Below, one piece after another: positions 24,395 through 38,600 of a stretch of 64,000 nt of DNA. Both the position numbers and the translations under genes were made by a program. The stretch's first letter is position 1; every line of letters begins with the position of its first letter. The DNA comes from Brugia malayi (taxonomy: Eukaryota > Nematoda > Chromadorea > Rhabditida > Onchocercidae). The stretch is from the NCBI RefSeq assembly GCF_000002995.4, contig NW_025062475.1, positions 14,106,687 through 14,170,686 of the forward strand. Direction: 5' to 3'. Below the pieces are notes generated by a model. The model saw only the letters and a program-made list of their open reading frames with translations. It was not told the origin of the DNA and searched no databases.

Positions 24395-24690
24395 TTGTTG
24401 TTGATGATGATGGTGGTGATAAGGATGATGGTAATATGATGATGATAATGATGATGATGGTAATGGTGATTATGATAATGATAATGGTGATGGTGATATT
24501 TATGTAATGGTAATGATGATAATGATAATGATGATGGTGATAATGATGATAGTGACATGTTCATGATGATGGTAATCGTGATGATGATAGTGACATGATG
24601 ATGGTGATAATGATGATAGTGACATGATCATGATGATGGTAATGATGATGGTGATAATGGTAACAATGATAAGGATGACGATGACTGGAA
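24395..24690 (+). repeat. GATGAT-type compound microsatellite/minisatellite
   Basis: Imperfect GAT/GGT/AAT triplets. From about 24525 they form a longer period of about 30 bp (GATGGTGATAATGATGATAG plus TGACATG) repeated three to four times. The long frames across it are repeat artefacts. Confidence 0.85.
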
Positions 24691-24840
24691 ATGAATTCAA
24701 AATTTCAGATTGATAGCAACGTAGTATGAATTAGAAAGATGAAGTAGAATGAGAATGAATGAATGAAATGAATGAGTGCTATTCGGGATGAGAGTGAAAT
24801 TTGAAATGAAATGAATAAGAAAGAGAAATTTTTAGGCGAA

Positions 24841-24900
24841 TTGCTGCTGCTGCTGTTGATGCTGCTGCTGCTGATGATGATGATGATGATAATGATAATG
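24841..24900 (+). repeat. (GCT)n(GAT)n microsatellite
   Basis: About 12 imperfect GCT triplets pass into about six GAT triplets, at the left edge of a G+C-richer block. Confidence 0.85.
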
Positions 24901-25260
24901 CGGCTCCTCTGTACTGTAGAATTTTGCGCCGGGGTGCATTTCGGTAAAATAGGACCCTGTCTATCCTTATATCCATGCCTTTCATTCCAGTAACCCTCAT
25001 TTCATTCCACCCGGGAGCTTATCATCAAATTGGGTCTTCCACTTCCACACACCTCGTCTTAATTTTATCCTTCCCCTTCCCCCCGTACACCTCTCCCCGC
25101 TCTTCATTCCCGCATCTCCTTTCTCCTTCTCTCTCCTTTACCCACCTCCCTTTTTTTCTCCCCCTCCCAATTCCCGCACCTTCCCCTCCCCCGTATCCTC
25201 TCTCCTCTTCCTCCTCCTCCTCCATCTTCCTACAATATATCCCATTCTTCTTTGGAATTA
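24900..25260 (+). promoter_or_regulatory. C/T-rich, G+C-rich block, candidate promoter of the zinc-finger gene
   Basis: The most C-rich stretch upstream of exon 1 (plus strand mostly C and T from 25030 to 25245), 1.2 kb before the start codon. No exon was identified. A similar C/T-rich stretch precedes the helix-turn-helix exon at 41900-42180. Promoter function is inferred from position and composition only. Confidence 0.35.
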
Positions 25261-26400
25261 TCCAAGCAATATGAACCATATTTTTCTGGAATGATCAGTG
25301 CAATGATTACAAACCATGTTTATTCTTTAATGGATAGCAACAATTAATTGGTTTATTATTCCATTTTTCTATATTTTAATTAATGATTATTAAATTTAAT
25401 GCTATTGCTAATTAATGATATTATTGCTAATAATTACTATCATTGTTATGCTAATAATTAATTAGAATGTTTTTCCCTTCATTAAAATGGAAATATATTC
25501 GAGAAGGTTGTATGTAATACTTTTAGAACCTGTTATTATCATTTCCTGATTATAAATAAAATTTCCAATTTTCCAAACTTTTTTCCATCTTTCCTTTTCT
25601 CTCTTCCGCTATCTTTTGGGTTTTTCTGTATTTTTTGTTTAAGAAATCGTTCTATATTCCTTTTGCTATTTTCAACTAGAATTCATTGATCACTTTATCG
25701 TTTTTTGTCTTCTTTCCTTTTATCTTTTTCTTCATCCAAACTAAAGATTAAATTCATTAAATTATAAAGCGATTGCTTTTTGTTAATATAATAATTAATA
25801 AGCTATGTCCAATAGAGTAATTTTTTCCTTGTGCTAATTTTAACAATTATAAATTATGCAACACATTCATTCGTTGTGATCACTAATCTCTCAGGTTTTT
25901 ATCCTATTTTCATTTCCAAAATATTCAAATGAATGAAACTAGTGACATGGCAATGTTCTTTTTTATGGTATCTTTTTAGAATTTTTCCTTTGAAAATTTT
26001 AGCCATGTTTTTCCAATAAGAATTAATTTTGATAGTATGAAATTTCTGAAAATTAAAATTATTTAGCATTAAGTTAATTCTATACATGAAAAATGAATTG
26101 TAACAATTAACTCATACTAGTAGAAACTAAACTTTCTTGTTGGACGCAATATTAACTTTAAAATAGGCTTTTCCAAATATGATTTACCTTCAGTTTGTTT
26201 GTTCTTTTGCAATAATTAAATTAAACTATTGAAATTCTAAAATTTCCATGTAGCAACCAACTATAAAATGTATTCGAAATATTTAAATGTTTATCAGAAT
26301 TTCTTTTTTTTCTGAGAGGAAAAGATGTGATTGTGTTTAAAATTCATATAAATTTGTGCCATTTAAAAAGTTTTTTTTTTTCTAATCAAGTTCAATTGAA
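25261..26400. other. Upstream non-coding DNA of the zinc-finger gene
   Basis: A+T-rich with no exon seen. The minus-strand frame at 25899-26087 has no splice support. Confidence 0.5.
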
Positions 26401-26410
26401 TTTACATAAT

Positions 26411-26416
26411 TTGCAG
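26411..26416 (+). promoter_or_regulatory. Candidate splice or spliced-leader acceptor before exon 1
   Basis: TTGCAG after a pyrimidine-rich stretch, 91 bp before the ATG at 26508. It would leave a 5' UTR of about 91 nt. It could accept a spliced leader or a cis-spliced 5' UTR exon from the C/T-rich block upstream. Confidence 0.4.
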
Positions 26417-26507
26417 TGATTTCACCGATGATAGATGCACGACAAATGAAATAGGAGAATGTATCTGAAAGTTTAATATTTATCTGTTTGTAATTATTTG
26501 TACAATA

Positions 26508-26679
26508 ATGGATGCACTAATATTAAATGCTGGACATTCGCAACTGGAAGAACAGCTAAAAATCGCAGCAGCTTGCGGTGTCGCAGAACGACAGCACGGA
26601 TCCAGATCTAATGATATTACCGCGGTGATAGCAACAGAAGATAACGATGAGATCATAGCAATGGAAGACAATAATGAAG
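26508..26679 (+). CDS. Exon 1 of the zinc-finger gene
   Basis: Starts MDALILNAGHSQLEEQLKIA and ends at GAAG|GTTTAT in phase 1. It is Ala-rich, then acidic. The only ATG in frame before the donor that gives a full N-terminus is at 26508. Confidence 0.7.
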
Positions 26680-29600
26680 GTTTATAATTAATTTCAATTC
26701 TTGCAAGAATAAAAAAAAAAGATTTTCAGCATTTATTTGCTTTTTTTTTTTTCAACAAAATATCAGCAGTTTTCGTAGTTTAAAATGAAATTTTAAAGTT
26801 TTCATTTAAATTTATTTAAATTACTTGAAATTACTGATATTACTTTTTTTATATATGAAAAATTTCTTTCTTTATGTTTAATTAATACATTTCTTTTTGT
26901 AAATGATAATTGTAATCTGCAGAGGAAGTTTTTTCTTTTTTTTTGAAATATGTGTATATTAAGCAGTTTATATACATATATTTTTTTAATTCTTGAAAAT
27001 TAATCAAAAATGATTGACCAAGAACATATATTTGTTTTTTTTTTTTTTAATTTCAATAATTTATATTTCTTGAAATTCTTGAAAATTTCATTCCATAATC
27101 ATGATATAGCATTGTTCTTTTCACATTCAATAAAGAAATAAGCCCGCATATTTCAAACTGAAAACAATCGTTGATCATTGACCATAAAGTATGTTGAACG
27201 GAACAAAATTAAAATTCTAAAAAATTGATAATCTAATTCCACTTACGTTCGTTTTTGAAATTTCAATATATTTCATAACTTTTCTATATTCTTCATAACT
27301 TTTGTAGATTTTACACGTAAAATTTCAAGGCACAGACTTTATAAAAATTTGGAACTGTTTCTTTTCTTCTCCATTTTTCCCTTCACAATATCATTATCTC
27401 TCGAATTATCCATGAAATTTCAATTCACTTATGATAAAACAAGTGAAAATTGGACGTTCCATGCAAATTTTATAAATTCTAAAGTGGAATAGGTGTAATT
27501 GCTCGAAAGTTAATAACAAATATAAATTTATCTTTAAGATGACAATCTTCTGTTACCTCCATTTAATATTAATCGTTGCATACTATCTAGAATTTTTTAT
27601 ATGTAGCTTTTCCCCAAACTATAATTTCACGAGATTCTGTTACAAGGTCATAAAAAAAATTAAATTAACTTGTTTTATCATATATGTTTGTTTTTTTTTT
27701 TTCTCAATTAATTTTGACCAATTCATTTATTTATTTTTTTTTTTTCTAAGCTAACATAAAAAACTAAACAAAATGAGCTTTGTTTAGTTCAATTCACTAT
27801 TATTTAATCAATATTTTTATATGTATTTAATTATATGCTGTGATTGACATATTTTTCTTCTGATATGTCCGATAAAATTTATTTGAATAATTTAGAAAAA
27901 AAAAAGAAGATAATTAATAATGTATAATATGTGCTTTAGGTGAAAGTAAAATTCCATTTTAGTCTTTAATTAAAATTAAATTAAAAATACTTAAAATATT
28001 AAATTTGTAGCAAAAAGTAGATGGCTGTGCAAGTCTATTCCATTCATTTATTCCTTCTGTCTTTTTTTATTCATTTATTCTGATTAGTAATCATATCCCA
28101 TCCTAAATCATTTCCGAGAGATTGACATTTCAAATGACGCTACGGATCAAACAATAAATGAAGCAATTCAAACAGTAGGAGAAGTAAAGAAAAAATAGAA
28201 AAATTAGAAGAAGGAAGTTTTCTTTTTTTTTTCCTTAATTTTTTTTCGGTCATATGACCCAGTGACCCGTATGTGCTACTACTGCTTCTGCTCTTGCTAC
28301 TACTACTACTACTACTATGATATATATGTATCTGTGTGGATGTGTGGGTGTGCGTGTTTCTGTCTGTGTGTAATTGTTAGGAGAGAGAGAGAAAGAGGTA
28401 AGGGACAGGGGACATGGGACAGCACATTCGTGAATTCAAATTTTAATCCAATTATTCCAATTTTTTTTTACTTCAAAATTTCATTTTTCATCTTCTGCAA
28501 TAATCAGAAATTTGTGTACCTTTTCAAATATTCAGTAATATTTTATGAAAGGAAAGCTGATAATAAGAATAAATGAAATAAAATAAAATGAAATTAAATG
28601 AGTGAAAGAATTACATTTCATGAAGGGAGGGAAAAAAAAGTAAACATTCATCACTCATTCCTGTTTATTTCGTAATTGGAAAATAAGTAAAATCTATTGA
28701 AACAATTGAAAGCTCAGATTAAAAAAGTTAAAATTAAAAATCTGAAAAGAGATGAAGCGAAAGAGAGCGACAAGAATAGAAAATGTGGAAAAAGATTTAA
28801 ATTGAAATATGAAATAAATGCAAGTTGAGAGAAAAAATTTTAACAAAAATTAAAAAAAAAATTAATCAAGAGAAAATAATTAAAAAAATAATGCTTGTAT
28901 TAAACGCTATATTTATTGGCTAGAGGAAGTAATCGTTTAAAAAAAAAAAACTTTGTATTGTATATAATTGGATTATACATACTAAATCTCCTAAAATCTT
29001 TCTAATTACTCATTATCGACAGCTAGCTTAATGCCTAAATTGGGTTAATTTTAACAATGTTCTTTCAAACATCACTTCTGCCACTATGATGTGGTTTGTC
29101 GTTAGTTCTATCACGATGATATGGTTTAAATAATCATTTATTCATCGTTTACCCGCGGAACTGACTGCTACTACTACTAAAATCTGACGGATTATCTCAT
29201 GTTATTCGTTGTTAAGTTATTATTAGCCTAAAAGAAGCCAAGTTTTTAATTAGGCTAAGTAAATTTACAACTAATACTTTACTCCATGTAATAAGTTTAG
29301 CAAAATTTTTACATATGCTATTGCTTACTACTCTAGCATTTGTCATTTCGTATTACATAAAATATACTTTCTCATCGGATTATTTTCATCTAAAATAGTA
29401 GGTAGAAGTTAAGTTGAGGTACAAAAGATAATGCTGCGGTAGGTGGAATGAAGAGAAAAAGATTCGGATATAAACCAGTTTTGAAAATAGCTCTTTTGCA
29501 ATTGTAACTGTTCACATAAAATTTGTACATCCCTATGGGTATATTCTGTATATATATATTGGAAACAAATACAATAAAATAACATAGTAAAGATAAGAAT

Positions 29601-32600
29601 ATTATTAGGTTGCAATAAGGGGAGATGGAGCAAAAGATAAAAACGGATAAAATTATAACAATTTGCTAATGTAAAACCATTCACTAATAGAAAACCATCC
29701 TTTGTTTTATCCCGTCTCTCTCTCACTCTCTCTGTTTTTACAACCGTGTTTTCTTCTTTTATTTCCCTCTCTTTTTCTCTCCCTCTTTCTCTCTCTTCCT
29801 CTACATTTTCTCGTTTGTGAATCCATTTTGGTTGTGATTAAAAACTTATGAATTGGGTATATATAAATATTTTATAACTATGTATATAAGTATACTCGAA
29901 ATAAGGAAAAAAATTCCGAAAGAAATAGATATTTATTTTATACAAATTATACATATATGATTATCTTTTCGGTATTATAATGGCAATAGGTTAGCATAAA
30001 TTGATGTTATGGGCTTCTGTTACTTCCTTATAATTGACTTACTTATTTCTTTAGCTTATATTGCATATTTTCAATAAGAGATTGTTGAATTGTCTCAGTA
30101 CTGTTTGACTATAATAATGTTGAATGAATTATGTGTTTAAAAAATTTAATTTTAATTACAATTAAATTAAAAAAAAAATCATTAAAAAAAGAATAGTATC
30201 ATATTTCGCTAGTATCATGTCACAATAGCTACTGTAATGATTGCATTGCAATCAATATATTTTGCAAACCATTTCAAGTCTTAAAGGATTCATAATAAAC
30301 TATGCAAATTGCAGGTATTGTGGAAAATTCAATGGCATCTCCATCGTCAGAGCACGATAGCTCAACGAGTTTACCATCACCTCCAAAACAAGCACTGATG
30401 GATGATGATTTTGTTAAAACTCTCGAGCAACTTTCGAAACAAGTTCGTTGAATTATTAATTCATAATAAATCTCACTACTTTTTTCAAAACTTTTCGTAA
30501 AGTTTTTATAAGATCTGTAAATTTTTTTCCCATTTATGAATGATTATATGCTTTTACTTCAGCAGTTTATTTATTATTGCATATTTTAGACTTTTCAGTA
30601 ATATAGAATTAACAAAATGGAATATTTCATCCTGTTGCAGTTGAAATAAATTTTTTTTTCCTCTAATACTTAATTGTTGCATAACCATTAAATTATATAA
30701 ATTATTCAAAAAGTGTATTCATTCTTTCTTTTTTCCCCACCATAGGTTGTTATAAATTTTCTACGCAACACGCAGTATATCTTCCTAAACACCTGAAATT
30801 TTTTTCTGTAATCTATCAAAAAAATTAGTTTCAGTTTATACCGTCATAGCAAAAGAGAATGATAGGGAAGTGACGCATAATGCGCTAACGCATTTCAGCC
30901 TAACAAGATTAAGTAATGTAAAAATTAAAATTTTTCATAGTAATTAATTAAGATACAGTATCATTTGTAAACTTGTTTAATTTTCAGCAGAGTTCACGAG
31001 TACTAAGCACTGCAGAACAAGGCATTACTCCTCAGCATGGTAATTTCAGAACTGTACTGAAAAGACCTGATTTAAAAGGTCTTTTTTTTTTAATTATGAA
31101 TTTTTGAATAACTATTTAGCATTAAAAAAAGAATGAATTGTTTGTAAGGTACTCTTGGCATTTGGAACTCTTGGCGTTTAGAAGTTTTAAGTAAGGAATT
31201 TTTAGTAAAACTTCATGAAACAATGAATTTTTTATTTGCTTTTATCAATATTTTTTTTTTTATTTGAATGTTCATCCAGAATTACACTTAATTCATTGTG
31301 ATATGAATGAATGAGTTAGTGACAAAAGATTCCTTCCCAAATTAATGAAAGAAGAATGTGAAGTAGAACTAGCATACAGTAAAAAATCTACTCGGTAAAG
31401 GAGGTTCGAATCATTTGTTTCATCGGATTCTTCATTTTGCTATCACCTATGACAGTTGCTATTTAACTTTTTTATCGATGATGCAAAATTTATTTCAAGT
31501 GCGTACTCATTATCTAGATAAATTTAGTGACAAGCTAATTAATCATTAACATTTGTAGGAACTTTCCGGTGTTCGATATGCCAAAAAATATTTTGCCATT
31601 CATCGTCGCTAAGTCGTCATCGAATGCAAGCACATTTTAAAAGTTACACATGTACGCTATGCAGAAAGGAAATTACAAGTTTGTGTCTTCTTATTTAAAG
31701 ATAGATTTGAAAGACTTATCATTATTATTAAACAATTTATTTGCATGACTGCAAAACTAAACCAAAAAAAAAAAAACTGGAAAGATTTTAAAAAAGGACT
31801 TGGCTAAAACTTAGATGGTTAAATGGCTAAATCAGAAATTTATTATAGTAATTTCTTTTTTCTCTTCCACTTGAAGTAATACCTTATTGTTGCATTATTT
31901 ACGGTAAAATTTAATAATCATTATCTTCTTTTGCTTTCTACACATCTTTCCCTAATTAATTAGTTTAATCCTTTGTTCTGCTTTCCACACAGCTTTCCCA
32001 ATTAATTACTTGAGTTTAATTCAATGCATCCAGCGTTCTTTTTATCTTTTCAAATAAAGTTATTTTTTAAACTTTTTTTTTTTGTTTTTAAATTTTTAAT
32101 TGTATTTAAAATTTTCAAGTATAGGTTATTTAATTTTTAAATATAAGGCAATATTTGAAACATTTCAGGTTTCAAATTTAAATTTTATTTTTAAATTTAT
32201 ATCAGAAAAAGGAATAATAGTCATTATTATTGTATTCGTCATCGTAGTAAATGAATTTTATTAATTTCTTTTAATAATACTACAACAATAGGAGTTATAT
32301 TTATTGTTTTAGGCGCATTATTTGTTACATTAATAATATGAAAATATCATACTAATTGTTATTATTAACATTAATAATAATAATATAAATTTGTTGTGGA
32401 GTATTATAAATTCTAGTGGCAAACAGTTTATTTCAAATATTTATTTTAGTCATTAAAGGAAATATTTTAGTGCATTTTTATTTTTCATAATGCTTTCGAA
32501 GATGGAGAAATGGGGACAAGAGCTGAGTGAGCGAATTATAGAAAATCCTCTCAAGAATGGAATCTTTTGCATTCATCCAGAAAGATTGTGGAATGAACGA

Positions 32601-35600
32601 AGTATTTTATGGGGTTATTTTGTGCTGTGTGTATGTGTTATTGGTTTGACCCAGTTGACAACTAATCAAGTAGCAACCAACCGGTGCACAATAACCAACA
32701 TTGTCTGCACCATTTCTTTTTACACCATTTAACTTAAATGGATTGATAATTAATTGAGGGGAAAAGAGACAGCTCCATAAACCGCTTGTTATTATCGAAT
32801 TATTATGAAGGCAAATCCCGATCAAAATAAAGTAAATATGAACGGAAAATTTATCGAAATTGTTGAAATCACAAATTTCATAAAATTAGTCGTAATCCTA
32901 AATCATTCAGCTAATGAAAATGGATTAACCGGTTATTTTGTTTTATCTAAGCTAAAAGTTCAAAAAATGAGAAAAAAGATTCAGACAAGGAAAAAATTTG
33001 TTTTTTTTTTTTTTTTTTTTTTTTTTGCTCATTATAGTTGACGGAAAGGTTTACAAAAAGGATTTTATTTATTGATAGTTGAATTGCAATTATTTTATTT
33101 GAAATCCAGAAGTAGGAAACATTTGCATATCTAATATATAATCATATTTTCTTTAGAACTGTTTAAGTATTATTTGATTAGCAAAAGGGAGCATATATCA
33201 AATTACTAATTCTGGATTGGATTATTTCTATTCTCTTACATATTAATCAAATGTAAATAATTCATTTCGATGAAATTAAATTTTTAATAATACAACAATT
33301 TTAAAGTAAGTGATAGGTTTTATATTTCATTTAACTGATCTTTTTACTAGAAAAATGCAATTACTTATCTTTAAATTTGCTGAAGAAAACTGAGGGTTAT
33401 TTTACATTCAGCAGTTTATGCAAGTAAACTGTTGCTGTGAAATAAATTTCATTTCGATACTTTTTTATTTATTCCATATAAGAGTGTATCACATTTATGC
33501 GAAGATTTTCTATCAGGATGTAATATTCATCAACCATACGTTTTGTACGGCAATGTCATTTTATCATTATTTATATTAAATCAAAGTTTTACTTAACAAC
33601 TAGTCCTTTTTTATTGTATTTGACTCCATTTCGTTAGATTTTTAATTCATTTTTCAAACAAAATTTATCAATAAAAGTAAAAAATCAATCCCTCCAGATG
33701 AATATCTTTTCGTAATTCATCACTTTTTAGTTTAAATTAATACGAATTATTTTCAACTGAGATGTCTCCTGTTAATTGTTTTTAAGTGAAATGACGACGA
33801 AATCTTTTTTATTTATTCTGGATGTTTTGATCAGGTCAATTATCAATTACCGTAGCACACTAATGCCATTGACTGCTGAAGTGAATATCAGTGCTTTGTA
33901 ACGAAGAAATAGCGAATGAAAGAAGATGAAAGCGAAACATAAGTGACCGTTTCGGAATAAATGCAGTAAATTAAAATTTAGAAAAATTAAACTGTTAACA
34001 ATAATACAGTTGTTTTAATTAGGTTTTGAATTTACAATTCAATTTTATTTGGCTATTCTGTCCTTTTTCAGTTCACTCTCATTTCCATTCCAGTTTCTGA
34101 TTTCTTCTGTTTTGCTTCCCTCCGTCCTACTTTATTTTTGTTTTGTTTTTCCTCTTCTTTATGTCACATATGATTTGCTTTAATTTTTCTGAAATTATTC
34201 ATTTTCTCTTCCATGTATGAGAAAAATGTTTGTTCCCAATTTTTTTTTTTTTGTTTCCTTTTTTCTACTCATGACACAATTTCCAAATCAGAAAAATTTT
34301 GTAGAAAAAAAATAAAAAGTACTTTTTTCATTCGAGTCAGATGGCACTTCTATCTGGTAATATTGAAAATGAAATGGAAAGTGAGTTACTTAATAGATAA
34401 TTGGAGATGAGAAGGAAAGTATTTGTTTTTTTGCTGAATACATTAAAATAAGTCATTATTATTTAGTTCGAATTAATACTTAAATTAGTTGCTTATTATA
34501 GAAAATCAAGCACTTGATATAATTACGACATGTCATTTAATTTTATACTAATATTTTATTATTAAATTTCACGATAACGTTAGCATTTTGTGCTAATGCC
34601 ATTGTCATGATAATGATAATAATGTTGATCATCATCATTATCATTACTATTTTTGATCGTCGTATTTAGTGAATAACTGGAAAAGTATGAAGATAAGAGT
34701 AGGTACGTATTGGTACGAAGCGCCTCAAGGAACAAGACTAACTGTCCATTATTTGAGATGTTTGATGTTTTTTCCTTCAAAGAAGAAAAGCTCGTTTTTG
34801 GATTTTTACCTCACGGAACTAGTACCTTGGTACCTTGCGGCACCCGTTACTACTGCTATGGACATACCTGTAATGAGTGAATTATGAAATTTATGATAAA
34901 ATCTTTTGAGCTGAAATTTATATCATCAATTTATAAAAGTGAAATAATTCATGTTCATTATGCTTACTTCCTTATACATATTATAAAATATTACTGTGAC
35001 TTATACAGATTCATTAATTTATGAATATTTCCAATTTAAGTTTATTTCAAAAACACATCTCTTTCTCTACATTTCAAATCACTAATCAGTAATTCTTATC
35101 TGATTATAAAAGCTAATTAATCTATCAGTTTACTTCCTTATTTTTCAGATAAATTCTTCCCGGCTATTTTGCTTCTTCATTTGTTTAATTTTTTAATGAT
35201 AAAATGAAAAAATGTTCAAACTTTTATTCGTACAAGAAGAAAGTTAGAACATTGCGGAAGTAAATGCATTAGATTTTGGAAGGTTTGAAAACACATCATA
35301 TCTCTTCAATTCCTGATTTTTCTTGAACAATATACAAACTTTTTTCGATCATCTTATTAACTTGCTTTCAATACATGTTTCATCATTTTCTTCAAGATCA
35401 TCTGAATAAGATATTTATCTTATTTCGATAATTATCATTTTTTACTCTTACTTCTGATAAATTGAAAATTTGAATTTAAAAATTTAGAAGACGCAATTCA
35501 AATTCTGACAAATGTATAAAATACTGGAAATACTCAAATTTACACAATCAGACTAAAATATTGAAAATTTACAATGAAACAGAGATGATCCTGTTTGATG

Positions 35601-38600
35601 AATACTTAGAGAAGATGAAATTTATCAGCTAATTTTAAAAAAATGATTGATTGATGGTGGATCAGTGGATCATTTTGTTCCGCTATTAAATACAGTTTTT
35701 TTTTTTCCTTTCATTGTTGTGCTAAGGAATTGAGAAGTAATGGCTGAAATAAAATAATCGAAAAGATAGTTTCCTTTTTAACAAAAAAAAGGAAAAAAAA
35801 AGAGAAAAGAAAAACGAAAATGTATCGATGCTTTTTAAATCATTTTGCAAATTTTGTAGTCAATGAAATTAATAATGTAAAGTTGAAACAAGTATTGTAC
35901 TGTATTAATTTTAATTCACTGGAAAAAACTTATAACATCGATATCTAGAATTTATCACTAACCATTTTTTCCCTTTGACAAAATAGTTTTACATCTAATA
36001 AGCATAAAAAATAGAATCCATTAAAAATTTCATTTCATAATTGGAAAACTCAATTTATCCTTTTTCCTTTTTATTTTTGAGACTCTAGCCAAGCATTTAA
36101 GTTAAATTAAATCCTAAACAAACTTTTAAAAAACTTTTATCAAAAGATTAATGCAAAAGAAAAAAAAAAAAAAAGGTGAATATACTGCTTGAATATGAAT
36201 AGTACATCGATTTTTCTCGCCTTTAAAAAATATATTACTTCCTTGTTTGCATATGGTTTTATAAAAATTCAGAAAAAGGAAAAAAAATTGAATTTTCTAA
36301 AATTTTGCAGTACACTTTTGAATTCAATTCAATAAAAATATTCAATGGGGAAAATTGGATGAAGGAAGATGGAACTCAAAATTTATTCAATATTTTCCAC
36401 TAAACATATCATCAACATGTTTGCATAACTCGTCAAATTGACAGTTAACTAACATTTTTCTTTTTCTGCTATATTTTAAAATCTGTCTAAAATTCTTTAT
36501 GCGTTATTTTTCTCTTCTTTCGCTTTCTTTTTTTAGCTCATAAAGTACTGGTACTCTCTCACCCTACATATCGTCTGCTTTTTATCCTTATTGCATGCAT
36601 TTAGATGATAAATTTGACCTATTGGCAAATTATAATGTATAAACATCAATAAAACGGAACTGTCACATGTATATTTTAAATTTGAAATGTGCCTTAAACG
36701 ATGTAAGTTTTAGCTTTAATCTAACTTACTTTTGGCGATTTAATGTAGAAATTAACATAAAATTTATCGTTACTATGATAATGAATTAGTGAAAGTATAA
36801 GAATTTGAAATTTTTATTGTTGATTTTCTATCACAAATAGAAGTGTAGTGCAATGCAAGATTTTTGAGTATGAAAATGAAATATGAATAAAAATTTTCAG
36901 GAATATGAAGAACTGTAGGGATTTGAATTCTATTGCTGATAGATGCTTTAGTTTCAGATTTGTTTTTGTTTCATTGGATCCGATAATCAAATTTTAATTT
37001 TTTCTTAAAAGTTTGTAAAATAAATACTGACGAAGACATGGAACAGCGATAAAATCAAAGTTAAATGTAAAAAATAAAAGAAATGAAGCAAGGCATAAGC
37101 AGTTGCTTGAGCTAAACAGGAAATATTACATACTTGCAGTGTCTTAAATTGATATTTCTTTTTGGAAATTTAATTGGCAGTGTTCGTTTTAGAATAAGGA
37201 TAAATTAAATATTCTTGATCAGATTTACTCCAAATTACTATAAGGCTTTATCGAATAGCTTGAAAATTTCACTCACTAAGTTACAAGTTTACTACTACGA
37301 ATCAAATATTAATAGCTATGGTTTCTCTTCTTTGTTTGCTACTGTACTTTCTCACAAAATAACGAAGTTACGGTATTGTAGGTTTGTAACGATTGTACTC
37401 ATCACAACCACTTCTTTTCTTGCACGATAGTGTTAACTACTGATAGCATCTGTAATGAAAAGATAATCGAAGTGTGCGCGAGTTACCGTAATCGATTAAT
37501 GTCCATAAATTTTGCATAATTTTTGATGGAAAATTCTTTTAGTGGACTTGCTAACTTGTGTCATACAATATTACATATTGACTTCAGTCATCAATTATTT
37601 ATGTTAAACTGATATATATATTAAAGATAGGAAATATAGAATTTATTATTTGCTCTGAAATACGCAACTTTTTATTGAATAATTATTGACAGAGTAAATG
37701 AATCACTGTGACTTCTCAATATTATTAAATTAAATGGAAGGTGGGTGGAGGGAAAAAATTTTAAAAAAACTAGCCGTTTTAAAAGTGTCTTTTTATGCAA
37801 TTTTTTCTTTTTTTTTTTTTTTTTTTTGCTCGATATGCATTTTCTTTATCATCAACTGTTTTCCTTATTGCTAAAAGAAAAATTTTCGTGTATCGTTTGG
37901 ATCCGCCTTACGCAACAAATAAATATCAAACAAATATATAGAGCCTTTTTGGCATTAGAGTGACCGATTGGAATGAAACTGTCTGTTTGTGAATGTTTGT
38001 TAAAAATTATCCATTTCATCTTCTTTTTTCTGTCCTATTTATTATTTGATTTGTTATGCTTTTCTTTGTAGTTGAATGATTGATACATACACTGTTGCAT
38101 AAAATATTCACGCTTTTAAGAGATTCAGAGACTAATTTTTCCATTTCAATTTATAATCATTCTATTCCACGATTTTTTTCAAAAATTATGTGCAGTTTAT
38201 TTTGTTATTCTTTTTCGTTTTTTATCTCTTTCTCAACTGTGTGTTAGCAGTGCAGCTTAATAGTCGTCATCGTCACAAGAAGTTTTAATATAATTGAGTT
38301 TGGTTTTGCAAATTAATTTTGTAAAATTCTGCAGATTTTCATTAGCGGAATTCTTCAAATTATTTGACTTGTTTTAAAGATCATGTTCTTTCTAATGCAT
38401 ATAGTGATGCATTTTATTGGGTGAAGTCCAGGTCATTTTATTGTAACATGTTATAAACATTTAGGAAACATATCAAAACACTCAAAATTTTCACATGAGG
38501 TTTTAAAATATTCGTTTTGTTTTTTTGTGCGAAATAAATTTTTTTCTTAAAAAAAAAAGGAAAACATTTCAAAATTTGATAAAATTGTTGACTTTAGCAT

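Noticed and set aside
24286..24700. Met/Ile- and His/Tyr-rich frames
   Set aside because: Direct products of the GAT-type microsatellite on each strand.
31320..31399. Exon-like patch RFLPKLMKEECEVELAYSKK between exons 3 and 4
   Set aside because: Needs phase 2 in and out, while exons 3 and 4 join in phase 1, so it cannot be a cassette exon of this gene.
31403..31413. GGTTCGAATC resembling a tRNA B box
   Set aside because: Flanking bases do not form a T stem, and no A box or acceptor stem fits upstream.
32490..32732. 80-codon frame MLSKMEKWGQELSERIIENP and following
   Set aside because: The start is somewhat protein-like, but it lies alone in intron 4 without splice partners and its second half is low in coding character.
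37215..37430. 71-codon frame in intron 4
   Set aside because: No exon chain, no recognisable motif, base composition like the intron.
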